This document shows positions 35,469 through 43,932 of a stretch of DNA of 64,000 nt, one piece after another (position 1 is the stretch's first letter; every line of letters begins with the position of its first letter). The DNA lies in the NCBI RefSeq assembly GCF_000381025.1, contig NZ_KB905816.1, forward strand, positions 62,001-126,000, given 5' to 3'. Position numbers and translations under genes: made by a program. The notes under the pieces are model-generated. The model was not told the DNA's origin, did no database searches, and worked only from the letters and a program-made list of their open reading frames with translations. This DNA is from Streptomyces sulphureus DSM 40104 (GTDB lineage Bacteria > Actinomycetota > Actinomycetes > Streptomycetales > Streptomycetaceae).

Positions 35469-36494
35469 TCACCCGCCGGGGCCGCTCGCCGGGCCCGGCA
35501 GCCCCGCGGCGTGCGCGAGGCGGCGGTAGGAGTCGAGGCGGTCGGCGGGGTCGTAGGTGTTGAGGGTGAGCAGGAGTTCGTCGGCCTCCGTCGCGGCGGC
35601 GAGAGCGGAGAGCGCGGCGGTCACCTCCTCTGCGGTGCCGTGGAGTTGGCCCTCCCGGGCTTCGGTGTAGCGGCGGTGCTCCTGGCGCCCCATGGCGGAC
35701 TCGTCGACCTCCTCGGCGGGGACGAGCGGTGGGAAGACGCCGCGGGTGCGGGAGACCGCCGTCGACCTGGCCTCGGGGCGCTGGAGGAGCGAGGCGCGCT
35801 CCCGGGTGGCGGCGGCAGCGGCGTTGACGGCGAGGACGACGTGGGGCTCCTCGGCCCTGCGCGAGGGGCGGAAGCGGCTGCGGTACTCGGCCACCGCCGC
35901 CGCGGTCCGCTCGCTCTCCCGGCGCGCGGGGAGCACCACGGGCAGCCCCCGCTCGGCGGCGAGTTGCGCCCCCGAGCCCACGGCGAGGACGTACGCGGGC
36001 ACCCGCAGCCCGCCGGCGGGCAGCGCCGGGAGCGGTGCGGCGGCGTCGAAGTAGGCGAGGAGTTCGTCGAGCTGGTCGCCGAAGCGGTCCGCCGCGTCCT
36101 TGCCGGTGCGCAGGGCGCGGCGGACCGGCTCGGTGAACCCCGTCGAGCGGCCGAGCCCCATGTCGATCCGCCCGGGGTGGAGTGATTCCAGGACACCGAA
36201 CTGCTCGGCGACGACGAGCGGTTGGTGGTTCGGCAGCATCACGCCGCCGGTTCCGACGCGGATACGCGAGGTGGCAGCGGCGACCGCGGCCGCGAGGACG
36301 GTGGGGGCGGAGCCCGCGACGCCGGGTACGGCGTGGTGCTCGGAGACCCAGAACCGGTGGTAGCCGAGCCGCTCCGCTTCCCGTGCGAACGCGACCGTCT
36401 CGCGGAGCACCTGCTGCGGGGGCGTCCCCTCGCGGGTGAGTGAGCGGTCGAGCACGGAGAGGGGCGGGAGGGGCGGTGGCGCTGCGGAAGTCAC
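35469..36494 (-). CDS. LLM class flavin-dependent oxidoreductase
   Basis: Luciferase-like monooxygenase, 341 aa, of the MsnO8/YhbW-like type. The N-terminus has LPPLSVLDRSL. The family blocks YHRFWVSEHHAVPG, RIRVGTGGVMLPNHQPLVVA and GRIDMGLGRSTGF are all present in order, followed by the C-terminal segment TANEL-like LLLTLNTYDPADR. It probably uses FMNH2 or F420 for oxidation of an unknown substrate. It converges with matB, with 20 nt between stops. Confidence 0.9.
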   Translation of the reverse strand: MTSAAPPPLPPLSVLDRSLTREGTPPQQVLRETVAFAREAERLGYHRFWVSEHHAVPGVAGSAPTVLAAAVAAATSRIRVGTGGVMLPNHQPLVVAEQFGVLESLHPGRIDMGLGRSTGFTEPVRRALRTGKDAADRFGDQLDELLAYFDAAAPLPALPAGGLRVPAYVLAVGSGAQLAAERGLPVVLPARRESERTAAAVAEYRSRFRPSRRAEEPHVVLAVNAAAAATRERASLLQRPEARSTAVSRTRGVFPPLVPAEEVDESAMGRQEHRRYTEAREGQLHGTAEEVTAALSALAAATEADELLLTLNTYDPADRLDSYRRLAHAAGLPGPASGPGG

Positions 36495-36538
36495 ACCTGG
36501 TGCAACACGTACGGAGCGCTGGGATTCCCGCGCGGAGC

Positions 36539-37237
36539 CTACGGATCGTCGAGAAGCTCCGCGTCGTGGACGAGGAGGGCGATCTGGACGCGGTTGCCGA
36601 GGTCGAGCTTGGCGAGGACGCGCGAGACGTGCGTCTTGACGGTCGGCACCCCCATGTAGAGCGAGGTCGCGATCTCGGCGTTGGAGAGCCCGCGGCCCAC
36701 GGCGACCGCGACGGCGTGCTCACGGTCGGTGAGCTGCTCGGCGAGGAGGCGCCTCGCCGCGTCCCTGCGCGCGGTCTGCGCCTCGGGCTCGGGCGCTGTG
36801 GCGCGGTGGATGAGCTTGCGCGCCACCGCCGGGGAGAGGACGGGCTCGCCGGCGGCCACTGCCCGTACGGCGCGGGCGAGTTCGGGCGGCGGCGTGTCCT
36901 TGAGGAGGAACCCGGCGGCGCCGGCGCGCAGCGCGCGGAGTACGTAGGCGTCGGCGTCGAAGGTCGTGAGGACGACGACCTGCGGCGGCGAGGCGAGACG
37001 CTGGAGGGCCTCGGTCGCGGCGAGGCCGTCGGTGCCGGGCATGCGGATGTCCATCAGCACGACGTCGGGGCGGTGGCGCTCGACGAGCTGCTGCACCTGC
37101 GCGCCGTCGGCGGCCTCGGCGACGATCTCCGCGTCGGGGAGGCCGCCGAGCATCAGTCGCAGCCCCGACCTGACGAGCGCGTCGTCGTCGGCGAGGAGCA
37201 GTCGGACGGGTGCGGGTGAGGGCTCGGGCGTCGTCAC
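36539..37237 (-). CDS. Two-component response regulator, NarL/LuxR family
   Basis: 232-aa regulator. The receiver domain covers residues about 10-125, with the acidic pocket LLADDDALVR, phospho-acceptor Asp in VLMDIRMPGTDG, the Thr of VVLTTFD, and Lys in FLLKDTPP. The C-terminal LuxR helix-turn-helix includes LTDREHAVAVAVGRGLSN and VKTHVSRVLAKL. I choose the GTG at 37237 because it overlaps the kinase stop as GTGA (37234-37237); a GTG at 37246 would add three residues. The pair is clearly one operon. Confidence 0.93.
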   Translation of the reverse strand: MTTPEPSPAPVRLLLADDDALVRSGLRLMLGGLPDAEIVAEAADGAQVQQLVERHRPDVVLMDIRMPGTDGLAATEALQRLASPPQVVVLTTFDADAYVLRALRAGAAGFLLKDTPPPELARAVRAVAAGEPVLSPAVARKLIHRATAPEPEAQTARRDAARRLLAEQLTDREHAVAVAVGRGLSNAEIATSLYMGVPTVKTHVSRVLAKLDLGNRVQIALLVHDAELLDDP

Positions 37238-38430
37238 ACGGACCACGGTAGCCAGGCGTCGAGGACGAAGCGCGTCCGGTCCCTGCCTTTCCCGGGACCG
37301 TGGGCGAGCGTGCCTCCGGCGAGCTCGACGCGCTCGCCCAGTCCGATCAACCCGGCGCCGGCGCCGGGGAGTTCGGGCCGTGCGGCGTACGGCTGCGGCA
37401 GCTCGTTGGCGACGCGCACCCGCAGGCCCTCACCGGGCGCGCCCGAGACCCGGACGTCGACCGGCGCCCCGGGGACGTGCTTGCGGGCGTTGGTGAGTCC
37501 TTCCTGGACGACGCGGTACGCCGTCCGTCCCAGCGATCCCGGGACCTGCTCGCTCGCCAACTCCTCCTCGAACCGCACCCCCGCTCCCGCTCCGTCGGCC
37601 TCCGCCACGAGGAGGCGCATATCGGCGACGGACGGCTGCGGGCGGTCCTCGGCCGCGGCACCCGGTGCGCGGAGCACCCCGATCACCTCACGCAGGTCCT
37701 CCAGCGCCTGGTGCGCGCTGCGCCGGATCACGCCTGCCGCGCCCGCCACCTCGTCGGGTGGTGCGTCTTTGCGGAACTCCAGGGCTCCCGCGTGGACGCT
37801 CAACAGGGAGAGCCGGTGGGCGAGTACGTCGTGCATCTCGCGGGCTATCTCCTCGCGGGCCTCGCGCTGCGCGTGCCGTACCCGCAGGTCCGTCTCGGCC
37901 TCCGCGCGCAGGGCCCGCTCCTCCAGCGAGGCGATCAACTGCCGTCGGGAGTGGACGAACATGCCCCAGCCCACGGCGGCGAGCACGAGCATCAGCCCGA
38001 TCATGGTGTTCTCCTGGCCGCTCGTGCCGGGCTCCGGGCGCTGGAACGGCAGCGTGGCGACGGTCACGGCCGTCACGAGAGCGAGCAACCGCGTCCTGCA
38101 GTGGACGGCGACGGAGAAGAGGAGCACCAACTGCGGCCAGCCGACGAAATGGAAGAAGATCCCGCCCACCGCGCAGGCGAGCGCCAGCGTGGTCGGCCAA
38201 CGGCGGCGGAACCACAGCAGGCAGCAGGCGACCGCTCCGGCGAACTGGTCGAGGCCGAGGAACCAGGCGGGCCGTGCGGGGTCCTGCGCCAGATCGCCCG
38301 CGGTGAGCACGCCGAGCACCGCGGCGCCGAGGAAGAAGGTCGTGTCGACGTACCAGTCGCGCCGCGAGCGGACTGCGGGGCGCGACGGTGGGCGCACGGG
38401 GATGCGCTGGGGCACCGAACTGGCTGTCAT
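37234..38430 (-). CDS. Sensor histidine kinase, NarL-type
   Basis: 398-aa membrane kinase. Five to six hydrophobic segments occupy residues about 30-170. A short coiled coil leads to the HisKA_3 dimerisation domain with phospho-acceptor His in EIAREMHDVLAHRLSLLSVH. The HATPase domain follows, with VQEGLTNARKHVPGA (N box), LRVRVANELPQ, and GAGLIGLGERVELAGG (G box). The start is the ATG at 38430. The signal is unknown, and no extracytoplasmic sensor domain of note is seen. Confidence 0.92.
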   Translation of the reverse strand: MTASSVPQRIPVRPPSRPAVRSRRDWYVDTTFFLGAAVLGVLTAGDLAQDPARPAWFLGLDQFAGAVACCLLWFRRRWPTTLALACAVGGIFFHFVGWPQLVLLFSVAVHCRTRLLALVTAVTVATLPFQRPEPGTSGQENTMIGLMLVLAAVGWGMFVHSRRQLIASLEERALRAEAETDLRVRHAQREAREEIAREMHDVLAHRLSLLSVHAGALEFRKDAPPDEVAGAAGVIRRSAHQALEDLREVIGVLRAPGAAAEDRPQPSVADMRLLVAEADGAGAGVRFEEELASEQVPGSLGRTAYRVVQEGLTNARKHVPGAPVDVRVSGAPGEGLRVRVANELPQPYAARPELPGAGAGLIGLGERVELAGGTLAHGPGKGRDRTRFVLDAWLPWSV

Positions 38431-38554
38431 GCGCCAGACGGTACGTGTCGGGCGCGGGACGGCGCCGTGTACTTGCACCGCGCGGTACCGAAGGCACGGA
38501 CGGCGATACTTTCGTCGGATACGGCCGGGCACGCCGCTGCCTAGCGTTGTCCGC

Positions 38555-38779
38555 ATGAAGAAGCTGCTCGAATTCGCGAGCCTCGTGCTCGTCCTCCAGG
38601 GTGCCGCAGGGCTCGTCCACCACTTCTTCGGCTGGCTCGAGGGCTGGGGCCTCGTCCAGCGGCTGGGGTTCCTCACGGGGCTGGAGATCTACGCGTCCCT
38701 CGTCCTCGTCGTGCTCGGCATAGCGGTCGGCGGGCTCGCCGAGCGGCTCCGCGGCGGCGTCGCCTCCGCTTCGGGGTAG
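38555..38779 (+). CDS. Small membrane protein
   Basis: A 74-aa protein with two hydrophobic helices (LLEFASLVLVLQGAAGLVHH and LEIYASLVLVVLGIAVGGLA) connected by a tryptophan-containing loop. It reads divergently from the sensor kinase gene. A TAGCGT element at 38542-38547, seven nt before the ATG, could be a -10 box of a leaderless message, but no -35 was found. It converges with the VOC-protein gene. No family assignment. Confidence 0.7.
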   Translation: MKKLLEFASLVLVLQGAAGLVHHFFGWLEGWGLVQRLGFLTGLEIYASLVLVVLGIAVGGLAERLRGGVASASG

Positions 38780-38799
38780 CGACGCCGCCGGCGGTCGCC

Positions 38800-39159
38800 T
38801 CAGTCGACGGGCGCGACGCGGACGAGGTTGCCGTCCGGGTCGGCGACGACGAAGGTGCGGCCGAAGACCTCGTCGTGCGGCTCCTCCACGATCCGTACGC
38901 CCTTGGCCTGCCACTCGTGGAACCAGCGGTCGATCCGGTCGGGGCCGCCGTCCGTCGTCACGCACAGCTCGCCGGTGCGGGACGGTGCAGGGGTGCTCTC
39001 TGCCCCGCTCCACAGGGCGAGTTGGACGCCGCCGCCGAGCGGGAAGGAGACGAAGCGGGGCGACTCGAAGTCGGGCCTCAGGTCGAGCAGCTCCGCGTAG
39101 AAGCGTGCTGCCGCGGGCGCGTCCGAGACGTAGACGATGAACATGTTCACAGCGGGCAC
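38800..39159 (-). CDS. VOC family protein (glyoxalase/bleomycin-resistance fold)
   Basis: 119-aa protein of the vicinal-oxygen-chelate superfamily. It has paired beta-alpha-beta-beta-beta modules: NMFIVYVSDAPAAARFYAEL begins the first, and GVRIVEEPHDEVFGRTFVVA with DPDGNLVRVAPVD ends the second. The start is the GTG at 39159 with aaggagag upstream; an internal ATG at 39144 is also possible. It is transcribed divergently from the WYL-type regulator, which probably controls it. Binding of a small hydrophobic compound or glyoxalase-like chemistry is possible. Confidence 0.88.
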   Translation of the reverse strand: MPAVNMFIVYVSDAPAAARFYAELLDLRPDFESPRFVSFPLGGGVQLALWSGAESTPAPSRTGELCVTTDGGPDRIDRWFHEWQAKGVRIVEEPHDEVFGRTFVVADPDGNLVRVAPVD

Positions 39160-39215
39160 GGGGTTCTCTCCTTGCTTCCGGGTCGAGTGGGGCTCGGAGA
39201 GCATGCCTGCAAAAG

Positions 39216-39232
39216 ACGACAGGTTCCGTCGT
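39216..39232. promoter_or_regulatory. Candidate operator between the VOC and YafY-type genes
   Basis: ACGAC and GTCGT in inverted orientation separated by 7 nt, in the 94-nt divergent region. YafY/WYL-type regulators commonly act on the neighbouring divergent gene; the short arms make this tentative. Confidence 0.35.
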
Positions 39233-39253
39233 GATCGATGGAACTCTGAGGCC

Positions 39254-40195
39254 ATGACCCCGGATCGCTTCTTCTCGCTGCTGCTCGCCCTCCACTCCCG
39301 GAAGGGGGTCACCACGCGCGACCTCGCGGGCGAGGTCGGTGTTTCGGTACGCACCGTGCTCCGGGACCTCCGGTGGTTGCACGAGGCCGGCTTCCCGCTC
39401 CTCGTCGAGCGGGGACGCGCGGGCGGCGTCACGCTGCTGCCGGGCGGTGTGCTCGACACGTCGCGGCTGACGGCGACCGAGCGCGACCACCTCGGGCTCC
39501 ACGGTCTCGACGACGGCCAGCGCAGCCAGTTGGGCGCGGAGACCGACAGCCGCAGGGCGCTGCGGAAGGTCGCGGCGCCCGGTCAGCCGGCGTCGGCCCT
39601 GCTGCCGCTCAGCGCCGTCGTCGCCACGGACAACAGGCCGTGGTTCGGCCCGGAGGCCCGGGGCACGCAGCCGAGCGCCCTCGTCGGCGATGTCCGCCGC
39701 GGCGTGCGGCTCCGCATCCGCTACAGACGCGCGGAGGAAGCCGAGCCCACCTGGCAACTCGTCGATCCCTACGGCCTGTTGGCGAAGGGCGGCCGGTGGT
39801 ACCTCGTCGCCGACCGCACGGGCGTCCCCCGGCTCTACGCCCTGGAGCGGCTCACCGACTGGCAGCCGACGCGGGCCCCGCGGCGCCTCCGCCCGGACGC
39901 CACCCTGCGCACCGCGGCCGCCGAACTCACCTCGCGCTGGCAGGCGCTCGACGGCGTGCGCGTCGAAGCGGTGCTGCGCGCGCGGCAGTTGGACCGGGCG
40001 CGGCGCCTCCTCGGGTCCCGCCTCTCCGTTCGCTCGGCGAGGGAAGCGGAGGTCGAGGTCACCGTGGCCTGCCGCGAACTGGAGGACGTGCGGCAGCTAC
40101 TGCAGTTCGGGGACGACCTCACCGTGACGGGCCCGCCGAAGGCACGCGCCCGGATACGCGACCTCGCCGGGCGCATCCTGCGCCAGTACCCGTGA
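39254..40195 (+). CDS. HTH/WYL-domain transcriptional regulator (YafY family)
   Basis: 313-aa regulator. The N-terminal HTH_11 fold spans residues about 3-60 (LLLALHSRKGVTTRDLAGEV, SVRTVLRDLRWLHEAG). The central WYL domain has the family block WQLVDPYGLLAKGGRWYLVA at about residue 165, and a C-terminal WCX-type extension follows. The start is the ATG at 39254. It reads away from the VOC gene and converges with the uvrA-like gene, with only 5 nt between. WYL domains bind small ligands or nucleic acid. Confidence 0.92.
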   Translation: MTPDRFFSLLLALHSRKGVTTRDLAGEVGVSVRTVLRDLRWLHEAGFPLLVERGRAGGVTLLPGGVLDTSRLTATERDHLGLHGLDDGQRSQLGAETDSRRALRKVAAPGQPASALLPLSAVVATDNRPWFGPEARGTQPSALVGDVRRGVRLRIRYRRAEEAEPTWQLVDPYGLLAKGGRWYLVADRTGVPRLYALERLTDWQPTRAPRRLRPDATLRTAAAELTSRWQALDGVRVEAVLRARQLDRARRLLGSRLSVRSAREAEVEVTVACRELEDVRQLLQFGDDLTVTGPPKARARIRDLAGRILRQYP

Positions 40196-40200
40196 GGCCG

Positions 40201-42705
40201 CTACTCCTCCAGAGCGGCCCGCAGGTACGGCGCCGTCGCGCTTCCCGCGCTCCGGGCCACCTCGCCTGGCGTTCCCTCGGCGACGATCCGACCGCCCTGG
40301 TCGCCGCCGCCCGGCCCGAGGTCGATCACGTGGTCGGCACCGGCGACGACGCCCATGTCGTGCTCGACGGCGACGACCGTGTGCCCCTCGTCGACGAGTC
40401 GGTGGAGCTGGTCCATGAGCACGTCGGAGTCGGCGGGGTGGAGGCCGGTCGTCGGCTCGTCGAGGAGGTAGAGGGTGTGACCGCGACGGGTGCGCTGGAG
40501 CTCCGTGGCCAGCTTGATGCGCTGGGCCTCGCCGCCGGAGAGCTCCGTCGCCGGCTGGCCGAGCCGTAGATAGCCGAGGCCGACGCGCTGCAGCGCGTCG
40601 AGGCCGCGTGCCGCGGCCGGCACCTCGGTGAGGAAGCCCGCCGCCTCGTCGACCGTCATCCCCAGGACGTCGGCGACGGTGGCGCCCGCGTAGGTGATCT
40701 GGAGGGTCTCCGGGTTGTAGCGGGCGCCGTGGCAGTCGGGGCAGGCGGCGTAGGTCCCCGGCAGGAAGAGGAGTTCGACGGCGAGGTATCCCTCCCCCCG
40801 GCACGTGGGGCAGCGGCCGGAGCGGACGTTGAAGGAGAAGCGCCCCGCGTCGTAACCGCGGGCCCTCGCCTCCTCGGTCTCCGCGAAGACCTTCCGCACC
40901 GAGTCGAAGAGGCCGGTGTAGGTGGCGAGGTTGGAGCGGGGTGTGCGGCCGATCGGCTTCTGGTCGACGCGGACCAGCCGCGAGACGGCATCCGCCCCCT
41001 CCGACTCCGCGACGACACCGGCCTCTTGGGGTTCCTCCTCGTCCTGCGGGCGCTCCCCGACGGCCTCCGCGAGGACGCGGGTGACGAGCGTCGACTTGCC
41101 GGAGCCCGAGACGCCCGTGACGGCGGTGAAGACGCCGAGCGGCACCCGGACGTCGAGTGCGCGCAGGTTGTGGAGCGTGATGCCGCTCAGGGCGAGCCGG
41201 CCGCTCGGCGTCCGACGCTCCCCTCGCCGCCTGCGCCGCACGGCTGCCGCTGCCGCCTCGTCCGCGGCGCCCGGGGGCCCGCCCACGGGCGCCGGTTCGG
41301 CGAAGAGGTAGCGGCGCGTCACCGAACGGGCGGCGCCGGCCAGCCCGCCGACGGGGCCGCTGTAGAGGACCTCGCCGCCGTGCCGGCCGGCGCCCGGGCC
41401 GACGTCCACGACCCAGTCGGCCCGGCGCACCAGGTCCATGTCGTGCTCGACGACGAAGAGGGAGTTGCCCGCCGACTTCAGCCCCTCCAGCACCGTCGTC
41501 AGCGCCTCCGTGTCCGCGGGGTGGAGGCCGGCCGACGGCTCGTCGAGGACGTAGACCACGCCGAAGAGCCCGGAGCGTAGCTGCGTGGCAAGGCGCAGCC
41601 GCTGGAGTTCGCCTGCGGAGAGGGTGGGGACGGGGCGTCCCGTGCTGAGGTAGCCGAGGCCGAGGTCTGTCAACACCCGGATGCGGTCGAGGAGTTCGCC
41701 GGCGAGGAGCGCCGCGGCGTTCTCCCGTACGTCGCCGCCCGCGCCCTCCGTGCTCTTCTCCAGCACCTCGGCGAGGCGGTCCATCGGCAGCGCGGTGAGC
41801 TCGTCGACGGCGTATCCGGCGTAGGTGACGGCGAGGGCCTCCGGCCGCAGCCGGCGGCCATGGCACATCGGGCAGGCGGCGCTGTGCAGGAACGCCTCCA
41901 CCCGCCTGCGGGTCGCGGCGCTCTTGGTGTCCGCGTAGGTGTGGAGGACGTAGTGGCGGGCGCTCTGGTACTTGCCCTGGTAGGGACGTTGCAGCCGGCC
42001 GGCCTCGCGGACCGGGTGGACAGTGACGACGGGCTGCTCCTCCGTGAAGAGCAGCCACTGCCGCTGCTCGGCGGGGAGTTCGCGCCAGGGGCGGTCGATG
42101 TCGTACCCGAGCGCCTCCACGGTGTCCCTGAGGTTCTTGCCGAGCCACGCCCCCGGCCACGCAGCGATCGCGCCCTCCCGGACGGAGAGCGAAGGGTCGG
42201 GGACGAGTGACTCCTCCGAGACGCTGTGGACCGTGCCGAGCCCGTGGCACTCGGGGCAGGCTCCGACGGCGGTGTTGGGCGAGAACGAGTCGGAGTCGAG
42301 CCGCTCGGCGCCTTCGGGATAGGTCCCGGCGCGGGAGAGCAGCATGCGGAGGGAGTTGGAGAGCGTGGTGACGGTGCCGACGGAGGAGCGCCCGCCAGGC
42401 GCCGAGCGGCGCTGCTCCAGCGCGACGGCCGGGGGCAGCCCCGTGATCTCGTCGACTTCCGGGGTGCCGACCTGGTGGATGAGGCGTCGCGCGTACGGCG
42501 CCACCGACTCGACGTAGCGGCGCTGGGCCTCCGCGAAGAGCGTGCCGAAGGCGAGCGAGGACTTGCCCGAGCCCGACACCCCGGTGAAGGCGACGAGCGC
42601 GTCCCTCGGAATCTCGGTGTCCACGCGGCGCAGGTTGTGCTCACGCGCGCCGCGCACCCGTACGTATCCGTCGGAGCCTGCTCCGCTCACCTCGTGCTGC
42701 GCCAT
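40201..42705 (-). CDS. UvrA-like ABC ATPase (UvrA2 type)
   Basis: 834-aa duplicated ABC ATPase related to excinuclease UvrA. Two ATPase halves are present: Walker A FTGVSGSGKSSLAFGT near residue 40 and VTGVSGSGKSTLVTRV near residue 530. Signature motifs are LSAGELQRLRLATQL and LSGGEAQRIKLATEL. Cys pairs of the zinc modules are CPECHG, CPMCHG, CPTCRG and CPDCHG. It is about 120 residues shorter than UvrA (about 950) because the UvrB-binding region is reduced, as in the UvrA2/DrrC group found in streptomycetes and Deinococcus. Members act in tolerance of DNA-binding drugs. It follows the esterase gene by 14 nt and is probably co-transcribed. Confidence 0.92.
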   Translation of the reverse strand: MAQHEVSGAGSDGYVRVRGAREHNLRRVDTEIPRDALVAFTGVSGSGKSSLAFGTLFAEAQRRYVESVAPYARRLIHQVGTPEVDEITGLPPAVALEQRRSAPGGRSSVGTVTTLSNSLRMLLSRAGTYPEGAERLDSDSFSPNTAVGACPECHGLGTVHSVSEESLVPDPSLSVREGAIAAWPGAWLGKNLRDTVEALGYDIDRPWRELPAEQRQWLLFTEEQPVVTVHPVREAGRLQRPYQGKYQSARHYVLHTYADTKSAATRRRVEAFLHSAACPMCHGRRLRPEALAVTYAGYAVDELTALPMDRLAEVLEKSTEGAGGDVRENAAALLAGELLDRIRVLTDLGLGYLSTGRPVPTLSAGELQRLRLATQLRSGLFGVVYVLDEPSAGLHPADTEALTTVLEGLKSAGNSLFVVEHDMDLVRRADWVVDVGPGAGRHGGEVLYSGPVGGLAGAARSVTRRYLFAEPAPVGGPPGAADEAAAAAVRRRRRGERRTPSGRLALSGITLHNLRALDVRVPLGVFTAVTGVSGSGKSTLVTRVLAEAVGERPQDEEEPQEAGVVAESEGADAVSRLVRVDQKPIGRTPRSNLATYTGLFDSVRKVFAETEEARARGYDAGRFSFNVRSGRCPTCRGEGYLAVELLFLPGTYAACPDCHGARYNPETLQITYAGATVADVLGMTVDEAAGFLTEVPAAARGLDALQRVGLGYLRLGQPATELSGGEAQRIKLATELQRTRRGHTLYLLDEPTTGLHPADSDVLMDQLHRLVDEGHTVVAVEHDMGVVAGADHVIDLGPGGGDQGGRIVAEGTPGEVARSAGSATAPYLRAALEE

Positions 42706-42719
42706 ACTTCCATGGTCGG

Positions 42720-43751
42720 TCAGTGTGGGGCGGGATGCTCCTCCGGGGCACGGTCGGGGGCGATCCCCCGGTCGCCGAGCCAGCGGAACTGCTCGGTCGC
42801 CTGCGCGTGGCGGCCGGCCGCATGGTCGCCGTACGGCCAGACGCTGATCTCGCGGTGCGGCGGTGCGGCGTCGCCCGCCGTGCCGTAGCGGTTGTAGGCG
42901 GCGAAGACCGTGGACGGCGGGCAGACCGGGTCCATCAGCCCGACGCTGAAGAGCGCGGGCGCGGTGGCGCGGGGCGCGAAGTGGACGCCGTCGAAGTAGT
43001 CGAGGGTGCCGAGGACCGTCTCGGGCGGCATGCCCTGGTGGATGCCGAGGAACTCGGCGATCTCCGTGTACGGGCCCTGGAAGGCGGTCTCGGCGCCCCG
43101 GCGGATGTGGCAGAGGAACGGTGCGTCCACGAGCGCGGCTGCGACGCCGTCACCGACGAGCCCGGCGACCGCCAGCGCCAGCCCGCCCCCTTGGCTGTGG
43201 CCCTGCACGACGAGGCGGCCGGGGTCGACGGCCGGGTGGGCGCGCACCGCGTCCAACGCCCGCGCACAGTCGGTGATCAGCCGGCGGAAGTAGTGGTCCT
43301 GCGGGCTGGCGGCGCCGAGCGTCATGAAGCCCCGCACGTACTGCGGCGTCGGCACCGGGTCGGGGTCGGGGGTGGCGTGGCCCTGCCCGCGGCTGTCCAC
43401 CACGAGGTGCGCGTACCCGGCCGAGGCGTACAGCAGGTGCTCGGTGTGGAGCCCGCGTCCTCCGCCGTACCCGACGTAGCTCACCACCGCCGGCAGCGGG
43501 CCCGCGGCACCCCGCGGCAACACCAGCCAGGCCGCGACGGGTTGGCCGCCCCAACCGGGGAAACGGACGTTGAGGACGTCGAGGGTGCGCAGCGGTGACT
43601 CCACCGCGCGGAACTCGGCGCCGGTGAGGCTCTCCGGGCTCTCGCCCGCCGCGGCGAGGGTCTTCTCCCAGAACTCGTCGAAGTCCTCCGGCTCGCGGAC
43701 CGCGGGGCGGTACTCTTCCAGCGCCTCCAGCGGCATGTCGGTCAGTGGCAT
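42720..43751 (-). CDS. Acetylxylan esterase / cephalosporin-C deacetylase family
   Basis: Alpha/beta-hydrolase of the AXE1 family, 343 aa (family about 320). Evidence: MPLTDMPLEALEEYRP opening, GWGGQPVAAWLVLPRG, DSRGQGHATPDPDP, the nucleophile elbow VQGHSQGGGLAL, Asp in GLMDPVCPPSTVFAAYN, and the terminal His in WPYGDHAAGRH. The start is the ATG at 43751 with ggagggag upstream; the frame runs on to 43955 but that part is unconserved. It lacks a signal peptide and deacetylates small acetylated sugars or drugs inside the cell. It is probably co-transcribed with the UvrA2-like gene. Confidence 0.9.
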   Translation of the reverse strand: MPLTDMPLEALEEYRPAVREPEDFDEFWEKTLAAAGESPESLTGAEFRAVESPLRTLDVLNVRFPGWGGQPVAAWLVLPRGAAGPLPAVVSYVGYGGGRGLHTEHLLYASAGYAHLVVDSRGQGHATPDPDPVPTPQYVRGFMTLGAASPQDHYFRRLITDCARALDAVRAHPAVDPGRLVVQGHSQGGGLALAVAGLVGDGVAAALVDAPFLCHIRRGAETAFQGPYTEIAEFLGIHQGMPPETVLGTLDYFDGVHFAPRATAPALFSVGLMDPVCPPSTVFAAYNRYGTAGDAAPPHREISVWPYGDHAAGRHAQATEQFRWLGDRGIAPDRAPEEHPAPH

Positions 43752-43932
43752 GGCGTGCAGCTCCCTCCGGCTTCCGGCGGCGGGTACCGCCGTCGGGAGC
43801 GTACGCGGTGCGCGCGTGCCCCAGCCGCCAACGGCCGCCCGGGGCACGGCGGATGACGCGGGGCGCCGTCCGAGCGAGGGGGTGCGGCGTCGCGGCGGTC
43901 CGCCGGGCCGGCCGCGCCTCGCGGTGGTACGC

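Noticed and set aside
30538-36723. Uninterrupted minus-strand frame of 2061 codons
   Set aside because: It runs antisense to gnd, the TetR gene, the monooxygenase gene and matB. Its composition is Arg/Pro/Gly-rich with no domain, and it exists because GC-rich third positions suppress stops on the other strand.
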